The notes below the pieces were generated by a model, which worked only from the letters and a program-made list of their open reading frames with translations, was not told the DNA's origin and made no database searches. Below, piece after piece: positions 24,918 through 35,278 of a stretch of DNA of 64,000 nt. Within the stretch, counting starts at the first letter, position 1. The number at the start of each line of letters is the position of its first letter. The translations under genes and the position numbers were made by a program. Source of the DNA: Chryseobacterium jejuense (lineage in GTDB: Bacteria > Bacteroidota > Bacteroidia > Flavobacteriales > Weeksellaceae); assembly GCF_900100075.1 (NCBI RefSeq), contig NZ_FNEG01000009.1, positions 1 to 64,000 on the forward strand, given 5' to 3'.

Positions 24918-27614
24918 TTAATTTTTTAGAAGATGATTGCAGATTTTCTTCAGGCTCGAGTTTTCTTTCCAGTCTTTAAGTTTTTCAATTACTTTTTTAT
25001 TGGCTTGGGACTGGTTTAAAGCCAATACTTCATGATATACTTCCAACAGCTTCTTCAGATTGGTAATAGGTTGATCCATCTGAATCAGAATATTGGAAAT
25101 TAATTCTTCGAGTGCAATATTATGATTTTTACTAACATTCAGCATCTGATGTTGAATAAGATCTGTAAATCTTTTTATAGGAGCCCACTCCAATTTTTCA
25201 TGGGTGCCAATCACTTTTCCTAATCGGGTGTTGTCTATCATCCTGTGAGAAACATGTTCCAGCCAGATTTCAGCAGCCGTTCCACGAATGGTTTTATCAC
25301 CATCCAGGAAAATAGTTCCCAGAAACAGATATCCCATTTCATCCAAAGGCTTTTTAACCTGGTAAAGGGCCTGTGCCGTATTTAGCACTAGATTTCTTTC
25401 GTAAACTTCTGCAATACCTGAGTAGAAAAGGCAGCTTTTAATCACTTTTGCCAGGGCAGTTCCCAAGGTATTTGGAAAACACCACATCATGCCAATGGTT
25501 TCTGAAAGTTCTCTTGGCTCAGCAATAAAATATTCCAGAAGCAGCGGATCTTTTCTTTTCTCAAAATGATATTTGGGAATCATAATATTCAGCTCAGCCG
25601 GATAATATGAATTTTTCTTACTATCAATAGTTTTCCACTGATAAATTCCCGAAAAGAATTCTGCCGGAATCGTATCATATCCAAAACCACTGAACTCTTT
25701 AAAAGTCTTTTCCGGAGAGCGTGTAATTCCGGCTGTCATCCACCATGCAGGATGTTCAAATTTTCCTTTTGGCTCAATATTTTTACCAAAGAAGAAAAGC
25801 AGCAGGTCTTTATACTCTCCTTTTAATTTTTTTTCAGCCAGCTGTAATGCTTCGGATGTATTATCCAGAGCACATCGCTGAAGGGCCAGCTGCATATCAA
25901 GATGATGAGGTTCAATATTCTTATTCTGATACACTTCCAGTCTTTCCACTAATGTAACAGGAGAAATCCAACAAGGAGCATGGGTAATGGCAAACAGTAA
26001 AGGAACACTGTCTCCTGCTTTTATTTTTTCATCAGTAAATATGGCAAGTTCTTTAAAAGCTTTCGTAACAGGGCTTCCTGCTCCCACTTTCGTTATTGGT
26101 CCCAGCTTTTTATGATAGTTTGAATAAGCTTCCCTTGTGGTCTCTTCATTAGAGGTCTTCTCATATATTTTGTTCAGGTTTTTAAGCTGAACCGGATATT
26201 TTTCTAATAAGTTCAATCCGTAATTAATGATGAGATTACACAACAGGACGTTCAGATAAGGAACTTCCCATTTTGCAATGGTTTTACAGGCTTTCAGGAA
26301 TACCGGTTCTATCAGCTTTACAGATTCCTCATCTACATCATTGGCAAAACGGGCAAATCCGGACAAAGCAGTATCACAGTGATGGCTGTACGGATCTTCT
26401 ATAGCCAAAGGGAGGAAGAACATTAGATCTTCAAAACTTTCAAGGACTTTAACTTTATTTTCTTCGGTAGTCAGTAATATTTTTTCTGAAACTATAGCTT
26501 CCAATTCCTGTGGTTTTTCTTCTATATAAGTTTCTAAAAGAGAACGTATATTCGTTAATATACTATCTGAATAGTGGGAAATAGATTCCTTTATTGTTTC
26601 GGATGGTGGGATGTATTTCAGTATAATTTTGGCAGCTTTTGACTGTATTCCATCATCTTTGCTTACAAATGCTGACGTTAAAGCCAGTCCTAATATCTCA
26701 GGATTAACTTTTTTATGCTGGAATATTTTCTCTGTTAAGGTAAGACTACCCATCACCACTGTTTTCACTTCCATGCTCAACAGATTGGGAAGGTAGTGAG
26801 CAAATTCGTCATTTTTAAAAGCCAGGTTTCCTACCATTTTTTTCAAATGGATAAGGATCGTATTGACTGCTTTTGACTGTGCAGATGTTAACCCAGCCAT
26901 TAATTCATCCTGAAGTTCTATCAACTCCGCTTCTGTTGGTTTTAAAGCTGTAAAAGCATCCATAAACCACCCTGTCACATTCTTATTGAAATTTCTATTG
27001 GAAGCCAAAAGGCATTCTTTTAAAAACCTTGTTCTTTCAATTTTCTGCTCGGTGACAAGCTTTTGGACTAATGGAAACCATTCTTTTTGGAAGGGTAATG
27101 ATTTGGATGGATATTCGCACAGATACCAAAAGTGGGTATTGAGTGTTTCAGGGTGCTGGTCCAGATCAGCAGGATAATTACTTAGGTGATGTCCCAGTAA
27201 TTCAGGTTTTGGCTGGATATAGCCTTTTTTTGTCCATCCTAAAATATGCTGATAGTTAAAAGCTGTAAACTCCGCATCAATAGAATCATTGATAAAATCT
27301 GAAAACCAATCCGGACATCCCCATTCCAATATCTGGTCTGTCTGTTCTATATTGCGGAAAAGACTCCAGTAATTTTTACCAAAGTTCTTTTGATCCATAC
27401 AAACAAATGATGCTATATCAATAATGGAATGTTGATTTACAGAACCCGCTGTATGGTAAGAATTTTTGGTCATGATGATCTTATTGATCTCACGATCCAT
27501 TTTTTTTATCGTAGGTACTAATGTCTGCTTTTCTTCTGCACTAAGCTGCTTCAAAAAAGGGACAATCTCATGGAGTTTTCCCTCATTAAGGATCTCATAA
27601 AGTCTTTCTTTCAT
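24918..27614 (-). CDS. Large DUF6493-type helical repeat protein
   Basis: 898 residues, predicted entirely helical, HEAT/ARM-like. The C-terminal ~150 residues share with the next gene the block IGTHEKLEWAPIKRFTDLIQ and the ending KKLLEVYHEVLALNQ, which marks a common family (DUF6493 type). No catalytic motif seen. Starts 20 bp inside the end of the next gene upstream. Probably a scaffold; function unknown. Confidence 0.75.
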   Translation of the reverse strand: MKERLYEILNEGKLHEIVPFLKQLSAEEKQTLVPTIKKMDREINKIIMTKNSYHTAGSVNQHSIIDIASFVCMDQKNFGKNYWSLFRNIEQTDQILEWGCPDWFSDFINDSIDAEFTAFNYQHILGWTKKGYIQPKPELLGHHLSNYPADLDQHPETLNTHFWYLCEYPSKSLPFQKEWFPLVQKLVTEQKIERTRFLKECLLASNRNFNKNVTGWFMDAFTALKPTEAELIELQDELMAGLTSAQSKAVNTILIHLKKMVGNLAFKNDEFAHYLPNLLSMEVKTVVMGSLTLTEKIFQHKKVNPEILGLALTSAFVSKDDGIQSKAAKIILKYIPPSETIKESISHYSDSILTNIRSLLETYIEEKPQELEAIVSEKILLTTEENKVKVLESFEDLMFFLPLAIEDPYSHHCDTALSGFARFANDVDEESVKLIEPVFLKACKTIAKWEVPYLNVLLCNLIINYGLNLLEKYPVQLKNLNKIYEKTSNEETTREAYSNYHKKLGPITKVGAGSPVTKAFKELAIFTDEKIKAGDSVPLLFAITHAPCWISPVTLVERLEVYQNKNIEPHHLDMQLALQRCALDNTSEALQLAEKKLKGEYKDLLLFFFGKNIEPKGKFEHPAWWMTAGITRSPEKTFKEFSGFGYDTIPAEFFSGIYQWKTIDSKKNSYYPAELNIMIPKYHFEKRKDPLLLEYFIAEPRELSETIGMMWCFPNTLGTALAKVIKSCLFYSGIAEVYERNLVLNTAQALYQVKKPLDEMGYLFLGTIFLDGDKTIRGTAAEIWLEHVSHRMIDNTRLGKVIGTHEKLEWAPIKRFTDLIQHQMLNVSKNHNIALEELISNILIQMDQPITNLKKLLEVYHEVLALNQSQANKKVIEKLKDWKENSSLKKICNHLLKN

Positions 27615-30129
27615 GTGTTTTAATTTGATGTATAATTTTTTTCAGGTTATTTTCGTTTTCCCATTCTTTAAGAACTTTAGCAATTTTCTCATTTACTATG
27701 GTTCTGTTTTGATTCAGCAGTTCATAATAAAGCTCTAATAGCTTTTTAAGATTAAAAACCGGCTTTTCTACTGTTGAAAGAATGGATATCAACAGGTTTT
27801 CAAAGGCTTGGTTATGACTGGTAGTCAGATTAATAAATCCAGATAGCCCATCTGTAAACCTTTTCACAGGAGCCCATTCAAAATTGATCTTTTTACCAAT
27901 GATAATTCCCAGTTCGTGAATATTAAAATCTTCTGAAACTGCTTTATTAATAAGGGCTTCAAAAGCTATACCAGAGAATGTTTTATCTTTATGAAACAAT
28001 CCGGCAGTCATAAATATATAATGCGCAGGTTGAAATGGTAAATTCAATTTCATCCAGGCATCAAGAAATTTCATATTTCCTTTTACATCATATTGATATG
28101 CGGAGCAGGATAAGTCTGCATTGTATTTTCTTGCTACTAAGGACCCTGAAAAATAGGGAGCTGTATATAAAATACGGAGCAAATCTTCCTGATAAATAGT
28201 GTGATAAGAATTGAAAAAATAATTCAGAAAAGATGCATTTACAGGTATTTCCTTATGGTCTCCAATGGATATTAATGATTCCGGAACTTCTTCTGTAACA
28301 TTCCATTTATAGATTTTCTTGTATCCCAGTTTCCAATCGAAACTGCCATCAAGAAATTCCTTTTCATAAAGGTCTTTATAATAATTCTTTTCAAAAACCG
28401 GCTTTACAAAATTGAAATACTCTTCATTAAGCTGCTCTTTTGCATATTGTTCTCCTTTTTTCAGGTTTTCTTTTTCTACCCGAAGGATAGCAATCTCCAA
28501 ATCAAAAGGAATTGGTTTCCAGCCTTGCTGTTGATAGATTTTCAATTTATCCACAAGAGTAGTAATGGTAATCCAGCAAGGTGTATATTCCGGAACAGAA
28601 AGTAACGGAAGTTGTTTGTTTTCTTTTAAAAATTCAAATATTCCTATCAAAAGCTGATGATAAGCTTTGAAAATAAAAGGTGTTCTTTTTTCACTCCAGT
28701 TTTCAAGGGTCGGAAACCCTAAATAAGCCTCCGATAATATTTTTGATTTATTTTTTTGCTTCAGCAAGCCGTAATTAATAACAAATGTCGCCATCAAATG
28801 TTGAAACCCTACAGTATCTTTCCTTTTGAATGCTGCATTAAAGGCAGGTTCAAGCTGATTAAAATGTTCTTCCTCAAATTCACCATTGAATCTAATGAGT
28901 GCATCCAGAAACAAATCAATATGATAGGTTTCATTATTATTGAAGATCTGAGAAGCCAGGAAAATAAAATCATCTAGGGATTCTACAGGAGTAATAGGCT
29001 GTGAGACATGCCATGAAGCTGTTTCATAATTCTGTTCTTCTTTATTTTGAATGACTCCGTTTTCTGCAATGAATTTTTCCAGCAAAGTCTGAGCATCAGA
29101 AAGAAGTGAGGCTGTATAAAATGTAAGTTCCCTCCTTATCTTTTCTGATTGTAGATCTCCATATTTAACAATAATTTTTGCTCCTTTAGTTTGAAGCGTT
29201 TTATCTTTATTGAGAAAAACAGGCATCAGAAACAAACATATTGCTTCATGATATTTCTTATTGCCTTTCGCTATTTTTTCCAATGCCTGAAGCAATGCAT
29301 TAACAATATTCTTTGTTGAAAGAGTCATTAAAGATGCTGTAGCCTGTAAAAAGTCTTCTGTTTTAAAATCTTTTTCTGTAATAACCGGATTGATAATCTT
29401 TAATACACCAGGAAACAGTGAATGTTGTGTGGAATGAAAGATCATAAACAATTCATCCTGCAATTCCAGAATTTCTTTGTAGCTAGGCTCCAGATAAGCA
29501 AAAAACTCTAGGAACCATGTATTATGTTCTTTTGAAAAATTAAAATTAATTGCAGTAAGACTTGCTTTAAGTACTCTTGAACGATCTATTCTCTTTTCCT
29601 GAACAAGGTCTTTCAACACATCTTTCCAGCTTCTGTCCCCGTAAACAGATGTGATACTGCATTCATGATCAAATAAAAACCAGATATGAGACTGCAACGT
29701 TGCTGGATAGGAAAACAATATTTCTTCTGTTCTTAATGATGAAGAGAGCAATGATGCCCAAATTTCATCATGAAGGGTAAGATAGCCTTTATGCTCCCAT
29801 TCCAATACTTTCAGATAATAGAATCCATCAAGAAATAAGTAACTTTCTCCAACCCAATCAGGAACATAGCTCTCAAAAAGTTCATCCACAAGTTCTACCG
29901 GAATGGAATAAAATCCTGGTCTCATCTTTTCATATTCATCCTTCGTTTTACTGCATACCAAAGCAGCCAACACCGATATTGTATTGTGCCCCCATTCTTT
30001 ATTGATATTTTTCTTTAAAGTGGCAGCAACTTCTTTTTTATCTTTAGGTGTAAGCTTCTTCAGGAAAGGAATGATTTCCTTGATTTTATAGTTTAAATAT
30101 ATAGTTTTAAACTCTTCGTCAATAAGCAT
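27595..30129 (-). CDS. Large DUF6493-type helical repeat protein, paralogue
   Basis: 844 residues, helical, paralogous to the downstream gene (IIGKKINFEWAPVKRFTDGL and KKLLELYYELLNQNRTI). Overlaps it by 20 bp. The divergence between the two suggests an old duplication, so they may form a heteromer. First gene of the SWIM operon. Confidence 0.75.
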   Translation of the reverse strand: MLIDEEFKTIYLNYKIKEIIPFLKKLTPKDKKEVAATLKKNINKEWGHNTISVLAALVCSKTKDEYEKMRPGFYSIPVELVDELFESYVPDWVGESYLFLDGFYYLKVLEWEHKGYLTLHDEIWASLLSSSLRTEEILFSYPATLQSHIWFLFDHECSITSVYGDRSWKDVLKDLVQEKRIDRSRVLKASLTAINFNFSKEHNTWFLEFFAYLEPSYKEILELQDELFMIFHSTQHSLFPGVLKIINPVITEKDFKTEDFLQATASLMTLSTKNIVNALLQALEKIAKGNKKYHEAICLFLMPVFLNKDKTLQTKGAKIIVKYGDLQSEKIRRELTFYTASLLSDAQTLLEKFIAENGVIQNKEEQNYETASWHVSQPITPVESLDDFIFLASQIFNNNETYHIDLFLDALIRFNGEFEEEHFNQLEPAFNAAFKRKDTVGFQHLMATFVINYGLLKQKNKSKILSEAYLGFPTLENWSEKRTPFIFKAYHQLLIGIFEFLKENKQLPLLSVPEYTPCWITITTLVDKLKIYQQQGWKPIPFDLEIAILRVEKENLKKGEQYAKEQLNEEYFNFVKPVFEKNYYKDLYEKEFLDGSFDWKLGYKKIYKWNVTEEVPESLISIGDHKEIPVNASFLNYFFNSYHTIYQEDLLRILYTAPYFSGSLVARKYNADLSCSAYQYDVKGNMKFLDAWMKLNLPFQPAHYIFMTAGLFHKDKTFSGIAFEALINKAVSEDFNIHELGIIIGKKINFEWAPVKRFTDGLSGFINLTTSHNQAFENLLISILSTVEKPVFNLKKLLELYYELLNQNRTIVNEKIAKVLKEWENENNLKKIIHQIKTHERKTL

Positions 30130-30357
30130 AAATTCACTCTTGGCGGCTAAAATATAAAAAAATGCCTGACAGGCAGTAAATTATCCCTAAAAAGTGAGTT
30201 TTTTAACAAAACTTTAAGTTAATAAAACCGTTATACAGCTATTTATAACCAAGATTTAATTCTCTCTGCTAAAAGATATATGAATCAAGACATCAAAATA
30301 CCTCCGTGTTGGCCAAGTATTATTTTTCTAACCTGATTGTGGAAAAGACATTACGAA

Positions 30358-32334
30358 TTACTGTTTGAAGGTTCTTTCTACTTCTGTTAAACCCATTTTT
30401 GTAAGATGCCTGTATACCGTTGCAAGGGTAAGGTTTCTTTTTTCAGCTATTTCAAAAGGAGGCATTCCTGCATCAAATAACTCAAAAGTGAGAATATGGG
30501 TTGGCTTTTTACCAACTATTATGGAAGTGTCCATTTCAATTTCTTTGTTAAATAAAGGAATATCTAGTAGACAACATGCTTTAAGTCTTTCAATATATTC
30601 TTCCAGGTCATGTAAAAACTTCTTTGTTTCTTCATTAAAGGTTTTTAAGCCTTTGGTACCTGTAGTTTCTGTGTAAAAGTTTTTCAAAGGCAATACAATC
30701 TTTTCAGCGATATTTTTATAGAAAAAGTTAACAGCCCCTATACATTTTTCTTCCAACTCGTTCCATTGAATTTCTCCATTGATAAAGTCTGATAATTTCA
30801 AACGGATGACTTTTTTAAATTTTTCGGACACTTTAAAAAGATGTTCACTTTCCCTTTCAAAATCCTCAGATAATGTATTTACTTTCTCCCGATCTGGAAT
30901 CCCTACGGTAAACTCTTTCCAGTTTACTACAGCTTCTTTTACCCAACCGGCATCTACTGTCATCTGAACTTTATGCAATGTATAATCATATTTTTCATGC
31001 TCAATGATTTGGAGTAAGCTGTCATTTGCATGAGTAGAATTTTGAAAGTCTTCAATCCTATGGTCTTTGAATATGGCATTCTGTGAAATTTCAGATTTCA
31101 AAACGATTCCATTCAGGGTTCGGCAGCGGCTCAATGCAACATATACCTGTCCGCTGGCAAAAGATCTTCCGGCATCAATGATAACACGGTCAAATGTTAG
31201 TCCCTGACTTTTGTGAATAGTAACCGCCCAAGCCAACCGGATTGGATATTGTTCAAAACTTCCCAGCACTTCTGTTTTGATATTTTTATCAGCATCCAGA
31301 GTATATCTTTTCTGTTCCCAGACTTCAGTGGTGAGCGTTATTTCTTTATTACTTTCATCGAGTACGGCCTTTATGGTATCTTCATCTAGGTAGGAAATTT
31401 CAGCCAACTTCCCATTATAAAAGTTTTTTTCGGGGGATGAATCATTTCTGATGAACATAATCTGAGCACCTACTTTCAGCTCCAGGGTTTCATCAATCGG
31501 ATATTGGGTTTCTTTAAACTCACCAATCACTGAGGCTTTATAAAACAACGATTCTGTCTCAAGCTCTGACAGTTTTTTCTGATTAATATGATCTGCCATA
31601 CGGTTATGAGAACACAAATGAATATAAGTTTCATTTTCAGGCTCAAAATCAGGATGATATCTGGAGTTCAGTTTTTCAAAATCCAATTCGTGGAAATCTG
31701 CATGCCGTACCGCATCCAAAATTTCAAGAAACTCTTCATCCTGCTGGCGGTAAACTTTCGTTAATTCTACTGTGATTAACCGTACATTCTGCAAGGCCTT
31801 GGCTGAAAAGAAAAATGGAGTTTCATAGTATTTTGATAAAATCCGCTCAGAATCATCTCTTACTACAGGCGGTAATTGATAGAGATCTCCAATTAACAAC
31901 AACTGAGCTCCACCGAATGGCAACTGATTTCTCCTTACTCTTCTTAAAGAATGATCCATCATATCCAATAAATCTGCTCTTAGCATGGATACTTCATCAA
32001 TAATAATCAGTTCTATCTCCCGAAAAAGATCAAGCTTTTCTTTTCTGTACTTAAAATGAGGAAACAACTCATTGATATTCATCGCAAGATTAGGATCAAC
32101 GTGCTCTGTGGTTGGAACAAATGTTCGGGACGGAATGGCAAACAACGAATGAATGGTTACTCCACCGGCATTAATGGCTGCAATCCCAGTGGGAGCAACT
32201 ATGATATGCTTTTTACGTGTTGCCTCAACAAAATGATTCAGGAAGGTTGTTTTTCCTGTTCCTGCTTTTCCTGTTAAGAATACACTTCTGTTGGTATGTT
32301 CCAGTAATTCGATGAGTTCCTCCAAGAGATACAA
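30358..32334 (-). CDS. Pif1/RecD2-like superfamily 1 helicase with C-terminal HTH
   Basis: 658 residues. Walker A GKAGTGKTT (residues 22-30), Walker B IIIDEVSMLR and the downstream motif LAWAVTIHKSQGLTF are present, typical of Pif1-type SF1B helicases. The C-terminal ~200 residues end in an HTH (MPPFEIAEKRNLTLATVYRH). Pif1 relatives unwind DNA or RNA-DNA hybrids. It follows three-nuclease genes but is separated from them by a terminator, so it is likely its own unit. Confidence 0.9.
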   Translation of the reverse strand: MYLLEELIELLEHTNRSVFLTGKAGTGKTTFLNHFVEATRKKHIIVAPTGIAAINAGGVTIHSLFAIPSRTFVPTTEHVDPNLAMNINELFPHFKYRKEKLDLFREIELIIIDEVSMLRADLLDMMDHSLRRVRRNQLPFGGAQLLLIGDLYQLPPVVRDDSERILSKYYETPFFFSAKALQNVRLITVELTKVYRQQDEEFLEILDAVRHADFHELDFEKLNSRYHPDFEPENETYIHLCSHNRMADHINQKKLSELETESLFYKASVIGEFKETQYPIDETLELKVGAQIMFIRNDSSPEKNFYNGKLAEISYLDEDTIKAVLDESNKEITLTTEVWEQKRYTLDADKNIKTEVLGSFEQYPIRLAWAVTIHKSQGLTFDRVIIDAGRSFASGQVYVALSRCRTLNGIVLKSEISQNAIFKDHRIEDFQNSTHANDSLLQIIEHEKYDYTLHKVQMTVDAGWVKEAVVNWKEFTVGIPDREKVNTLSEDFERESEHLFKVSEKFKKVIRLKLSDFINGEIQWNELEEKCIGAVNFFYKNIAEKIVLPLKNFYTETTGTKGLKTFNEETKKFLHDLEEYIERLKACCLLDIPLFNKEIEMDTSIIVGKKPTHILTFELFDAGMPPFEIAEKRNLTLATVYRHLTKMGLTEVERTFKQ

Positions 32335-32373
32335 TTTTTATCAAAGGTAAATTATAAAAATAAAGTAATCCAT

Positions 32374-32406
32374 AAAAAAGAGACTGAACACGCTGGAACA
32401 GTCTCT
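32374..32406 (-). terminator. Terminator of the RNA-processing operon
   Basis: AGAGACTG pairs with CAGTCTCT; T run on the minus strand. Lies 30 bp after the last exonuclease gene and upstream of the helicase. Confidence 0.8.
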
Positions 32407-32436
32407 AATAATCAATTATTTTATTTGTGCTGAATT

Positions 32437-32988
32437 TTAATTATTCTGCAAGCACCAATGCAAGATCTTGGCAATATTTCTGGCATCATCTACTCCTCTG
32501 TGATGAGTACCATCAAGTTTAAATCCAAGTTCATTGAGTGCTCTCTGCATTCCTACACTTTTTCTTACAGTTGGATGAATCTGTCCAAATAATGTTTTCA
32601 CATTGATATGATCGTCATGTAAAGGATAATCAAGATAAAATCTTCGGGCCTGATTCTGAAGCATATTCAGGTCATAGTTTCCATAGCTTGCCCAGGTTAA
32701 TTCTTCTGAATCGTATTCTGCTCTGAGAATATCAAAGGCATCATCCAGCATAATTCCCTCATTATCCAGCATGTTTTGGGTAAGGGTGGTAAGTTCCGTA
32801 CAAAACGGGCTTACTTTTGAGTATTGAGGTTTTATTAAAATCCCTTCATTTTTAGAGATCTTACCGGTTTTTGCATTCATAATACAAACTCCTATTTCGA
32901 TAATCTCACTTTCCTGACCTCTCGGTGGGCGGTTTTCCCAACACGTAGCTTCAAGGTCTATAATGAGTATATTTTCTGTTGTTTTCAC
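32437..32988 (-). CDS. DEDDh 3'-5' exonuclease (KapD/ERI-1-like), copy A
   Basis: 183 residues from a GTG at 32988 (VKTTENILIIDLEATCWE), aligned with the ATG of the paralogue next door; longer frames lack the motif. Motif I DLEATCWE, motif II with YGNYDLNML, motif III HHRGVDDARN (His and Asp of DEDDh). Such enzymes trim the 3' ends of small structured RNAs or DNA. Paralogue of the two exonucleases at 33059 and 37812. Cytosolic. Confidence 0.88.
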   Translation of the reverse strand: MKTTENILIIDLEATCWENRPPRGQESEIIEIGVCIMNAKTGKISKNEGILIKPQYSKVSPFCTELTTLTQNMLDNEGIMLDDAFDILRAEYDSEELTWASYGNYDLNMLQNQARRFYLDYPLHDDHINVKTLFGQIHPTVRKSVGMQRALNELGFKLDGTHHRGVDDARNIAKILHWCLQNN

Positions 32989-33058
32989 TGTTTTTTTATT
33001 TAAGGTTAAAAAATGGAAGTTATTTATTGTTCTGAATTTTCTACTTCCATTCAAATGA

Positions 33059-33604
33059 TTACTCCAAAATCTTATTGAGAATTTTGGCTGTGTTATAAGC
33101 ATCGTCTGCTCCGCTATGATGATTACCGTCAAAATCCATTTTCAGATAATCCAGGGCTCTTTTCAGTCCGATAGATTTATATAATCTGAAATGTCTTTTG
33201 AATTCGTACATTACATCCAGGTATTGTCCTGAAAAAGGGGTTTCTATTCCGAGCCAATCGCTTTGTTCAATGATCTGCTCTCTGTCGAAATTTCCGTATC
33301 CGGCCCAAGTGAGCAATTCAGGATTGTATTCATCCCTGATCTTCTCACAAGCTTCTTCAAAATAAATTCCTTTCTCTTCTATCAATTGTGGTGTAATTCC
33401 CGTTAGCTTTGTACAAAAGCTATTGATTTCTGATCTTTCAGGAATAACATAAATGCTTTGTTTTTGGGAAATGGTATTGGATATGAGATCCAGTTTACAT
33501 ATTCCCATTTCAATAATATCGACTTTCTGTCCGATTGGAATCCTGTCGTTTTCCCAACAGGTAGCTTCCAAATCGACAATTATGATTTGATTAGTTGTTT
33601 TCAT
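33059..33604 (-). CDS. DEDDh 3'-5' exonuclease, copy B
   Basis: 181 residues from the ATG at 33604 (MKTTNQIIIVDLEATCWE). Motif III HHSGADDAYN gives the catalytic His and Asp; the middle aspartate is in AGYGNFDREQ. Closely related to copies A and C. Lies between the metallophosphoesterase and copy A. Probably RNA 3'-end trimming; substrate not known. Confidence 0.9.
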   Translation of the reverse strand: MKTTNQIIIVDLEATCWENDRIPIGQKVDIIEMGICKLDLISNTISQKQSIYVIPERSEINSFCTKLTGITPQLIEEKGIYFEEACEKIRDEYNPELLTWAGYGNFDREQIIEQSDWLGIETPFSGQYLDVMYEFKRHFRLYKSIGLKRALDYLKMDFDGNHHSGADDAYNTAKILNKILE

Positions 33605-33639
33605 AGTTATTAATAAAATAGTAATGAGAGTAAGTAAAA

Positions 33640-34203
33640 TTACTCCCGAGGCCCGAACGGAGGTGTCCATTTTTTCTTTTTCATGATTTCCTTCACTTCT
33701 TCGTAGGAAATCGGGTAAAAATTATGGCAATCTATTCCTACATCGAAGCTTAATGCCATTTCATCATCCGGCAAAGTTCCGTGCGAGTGTCCGTATAATT
33801 GCCAGACTCCGCGGTGTGAGCCATTCCAGGTTCGCATGGCGTAATGGAAAAGAATGATTTTCTGTTTTCCGTTACTATTATCCGGTTCATCAATTTTCAA
33901 CTCGTGATAATCCCTGATGGAAGCAAATCGTTTAGGATACGTTAAAGCTGCGCCTTCGTGATTGCCTTTTATCAAATGGATATTTCCGTTCAGCTGATCT
34001 AAGATTTCTTTTGTAAAATCCGGTTTTCCAAGACTGAAATCTCCTAAATGGTAGACTGTATCTCCGGGATTGATTCTTTCATTCCATCTTTTAATGAGTT
34101 CGGCATTCATCTCTTCTGGAGATTCAAAAGGTCTTTCGGAGAATTTTATAATATTTTCGTGACCAAAATGATGGTCTGCTGTAAAAAATATATTGGGTTT
34201 CAT
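33640..34203 (-). CDS. Calcineurin-like metallophosphoesterase
   Basis: 187 residues with all metal motifs: TADHHFGHENI, YHLGDFSLG, GNHEG, LFHYAM and GHSHGTLP. Similar small enzymes are common in phages and RNA-repair loci, where they may remove phosphates or 2',3'-cyclic ends before ligation. That role here is inference. Starts 35 bp after the repeat that flanks the RNase Z-like gene. Confidence 0.92.
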   Translation of the reverse strand: MKPNIFFTADHHFGHENIIKFSERPFESPEEMNAELIKRWNERINPGDTVYHLGDFSLGKPDFTKEILDQLNGNIHLIKGNHEGAALTYPKRFASIRDYHELKIDEPDNSNGKQKIILFHYAMRTWNGSHRGVWQLYGHSHGTLPDDEMALSFDVGIDCHNFYPISYEEVKEIMKKKKWTPPFGPRE

Positions 34204-34221
34204 TTCTTTAGTTTTTGTTGT

Positions 34222-34312
34222 TTATTGAACCACCCCGTCAAATCACAGATTTGACCCCCCTCCAGAAGAGGGGAATATCACGTCTTCAACTTAAATTTTT
34301 GTGAAGGGTGGA
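34222..34312. repeat. Flanking dispersed repeat, copy 1
   Basis: AACCACCCCGTCAAA ... CCCCTCCAGAAGAGGGG ... CACGTCTTCAACTTAAAT. A same-orientation copy lies at 35279-35362, on the other side of the RNase Z-like gene. Confidence 0.7.
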
Positions 34313-34315
34313 ATC

Positions 34316-35266
34316 TTAGTTTTTTTCATTTCGAAATGCTTTATAAAAAGCGGTTTCAATTTCCTGTTGATCGATTTCAGTATATCTTCTTGAAAAGTGG
34401 ATCGGAATGGCTTCTTTCACCTTGCAATCCTTCATTATTTTTCCTGACGCAGAAGCAAAACTGTGATAATTGATCTTTGCAAATTCCTGATCTGTATCTT
34501 TATAAAAGGTTTCAATATAAACCATATCAGCCTGATTGAAAACAGTTTTTATCTTTTGATAATTGTCTTCATCTACAGCATGATCCATGATAACGCCTAA
34601 TTTATAACCTTCATTTCTGGTTAGTAAATGAAATAAGTCTGATGTTTTGTACAAGGTTCCTTCTATTTCAATTTCTTTGTCTGCATCGTTATTTTCAAAT
34701 GCTGTTTTCAATTCGCTGATCCATTTTCCTTTCTTGAAATCAGAAGCATTTTCATGAAACGTTACTGAATCTTTTTCTTTAAACAGGTATGCAATAGAAT
34801 CTGTTTTATGGTCCAGAATAGCAAAATCAACATGTACATACTCATCTTCAAAAAGGAAATTCTGAGTCTTTACAAATTCCTGTGTCCAGTAAGGAGGGCG
34901 AAGACTGTAAACATTGATTTCCTCTTTGGAAACAATCTCATGAACTTCATATTCAATAGCGTTTTCAGCTATTAAATTCCAGGTATAGGATTTTAATCTG
35001 GCTTCAATTTGTTGATGAATATTTTTCGGTCCACAGATGGTTACTTTTTCTCCACTTCCAATCTGATGTCTGAAAATACCGTCAAAATTGGCAAAATGGT
35101 CGATATGGGTATGGCTGATGAATATTGCTGATAAAGTCTGTGCTTCTTTTACCGTCAATAAACTCGCTTCTCCACAATCACATAAATAATGCTTTCCTGA
35201 ATTGGGAACTTTTATTAATATACTGATGTCTTCTTTTAAAAGACTTTTTATTTCTGCTTGTAACAT
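34316..35266 (-). CDS. RNase Z-like metallo-beta-lactamase hydrolase
   Basis: 316 residues. Metal motif SHTHIDHFANFDG (about residues 51-63) and later DHAVDEDN and HFSRRYTE, as in RNase Z/ElaC-type enzymes. RNase Z cuts tRNA precursors 3' of the discriminator, and the array upstream encodes no CCA ends. The protein lacks the long PxKxRN-like region I would expect of a housekeeping RNase Z, so a specialised role is likely. Flanked by direct repeats. Confidence 0.75.
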   Translation of the reverse strand: MLQAEIKSLLKEDISILIKVPNSGKHYLCDCGEASLLTVKEAQTLSAIFISHTHIDHFANFDGIFRHQIGSGEKVTICGPKNIHQQIEARLKSYTWNLIAENAIEYEVHEIVSKEEINVYSLRPPYWTQEFVKTQNFLFEDEYVHVDFAILDHKTDSIAYLFKEKDSVTFHENASDFKKGKWISELKTAFENNDADKEIEIEGTLYKTSDLFHLLTRNEGYKLGVIMDHAVDEDNYQKIKTVFNQADMVYIETFYKDTDQEFAKINYHSFASASGKIMKDCKVKEAIPIHFSRRYTEIDQQEIETAFYKAFRNEKN

Positions 35267-35278
35267 TGTTTTTCTTTT

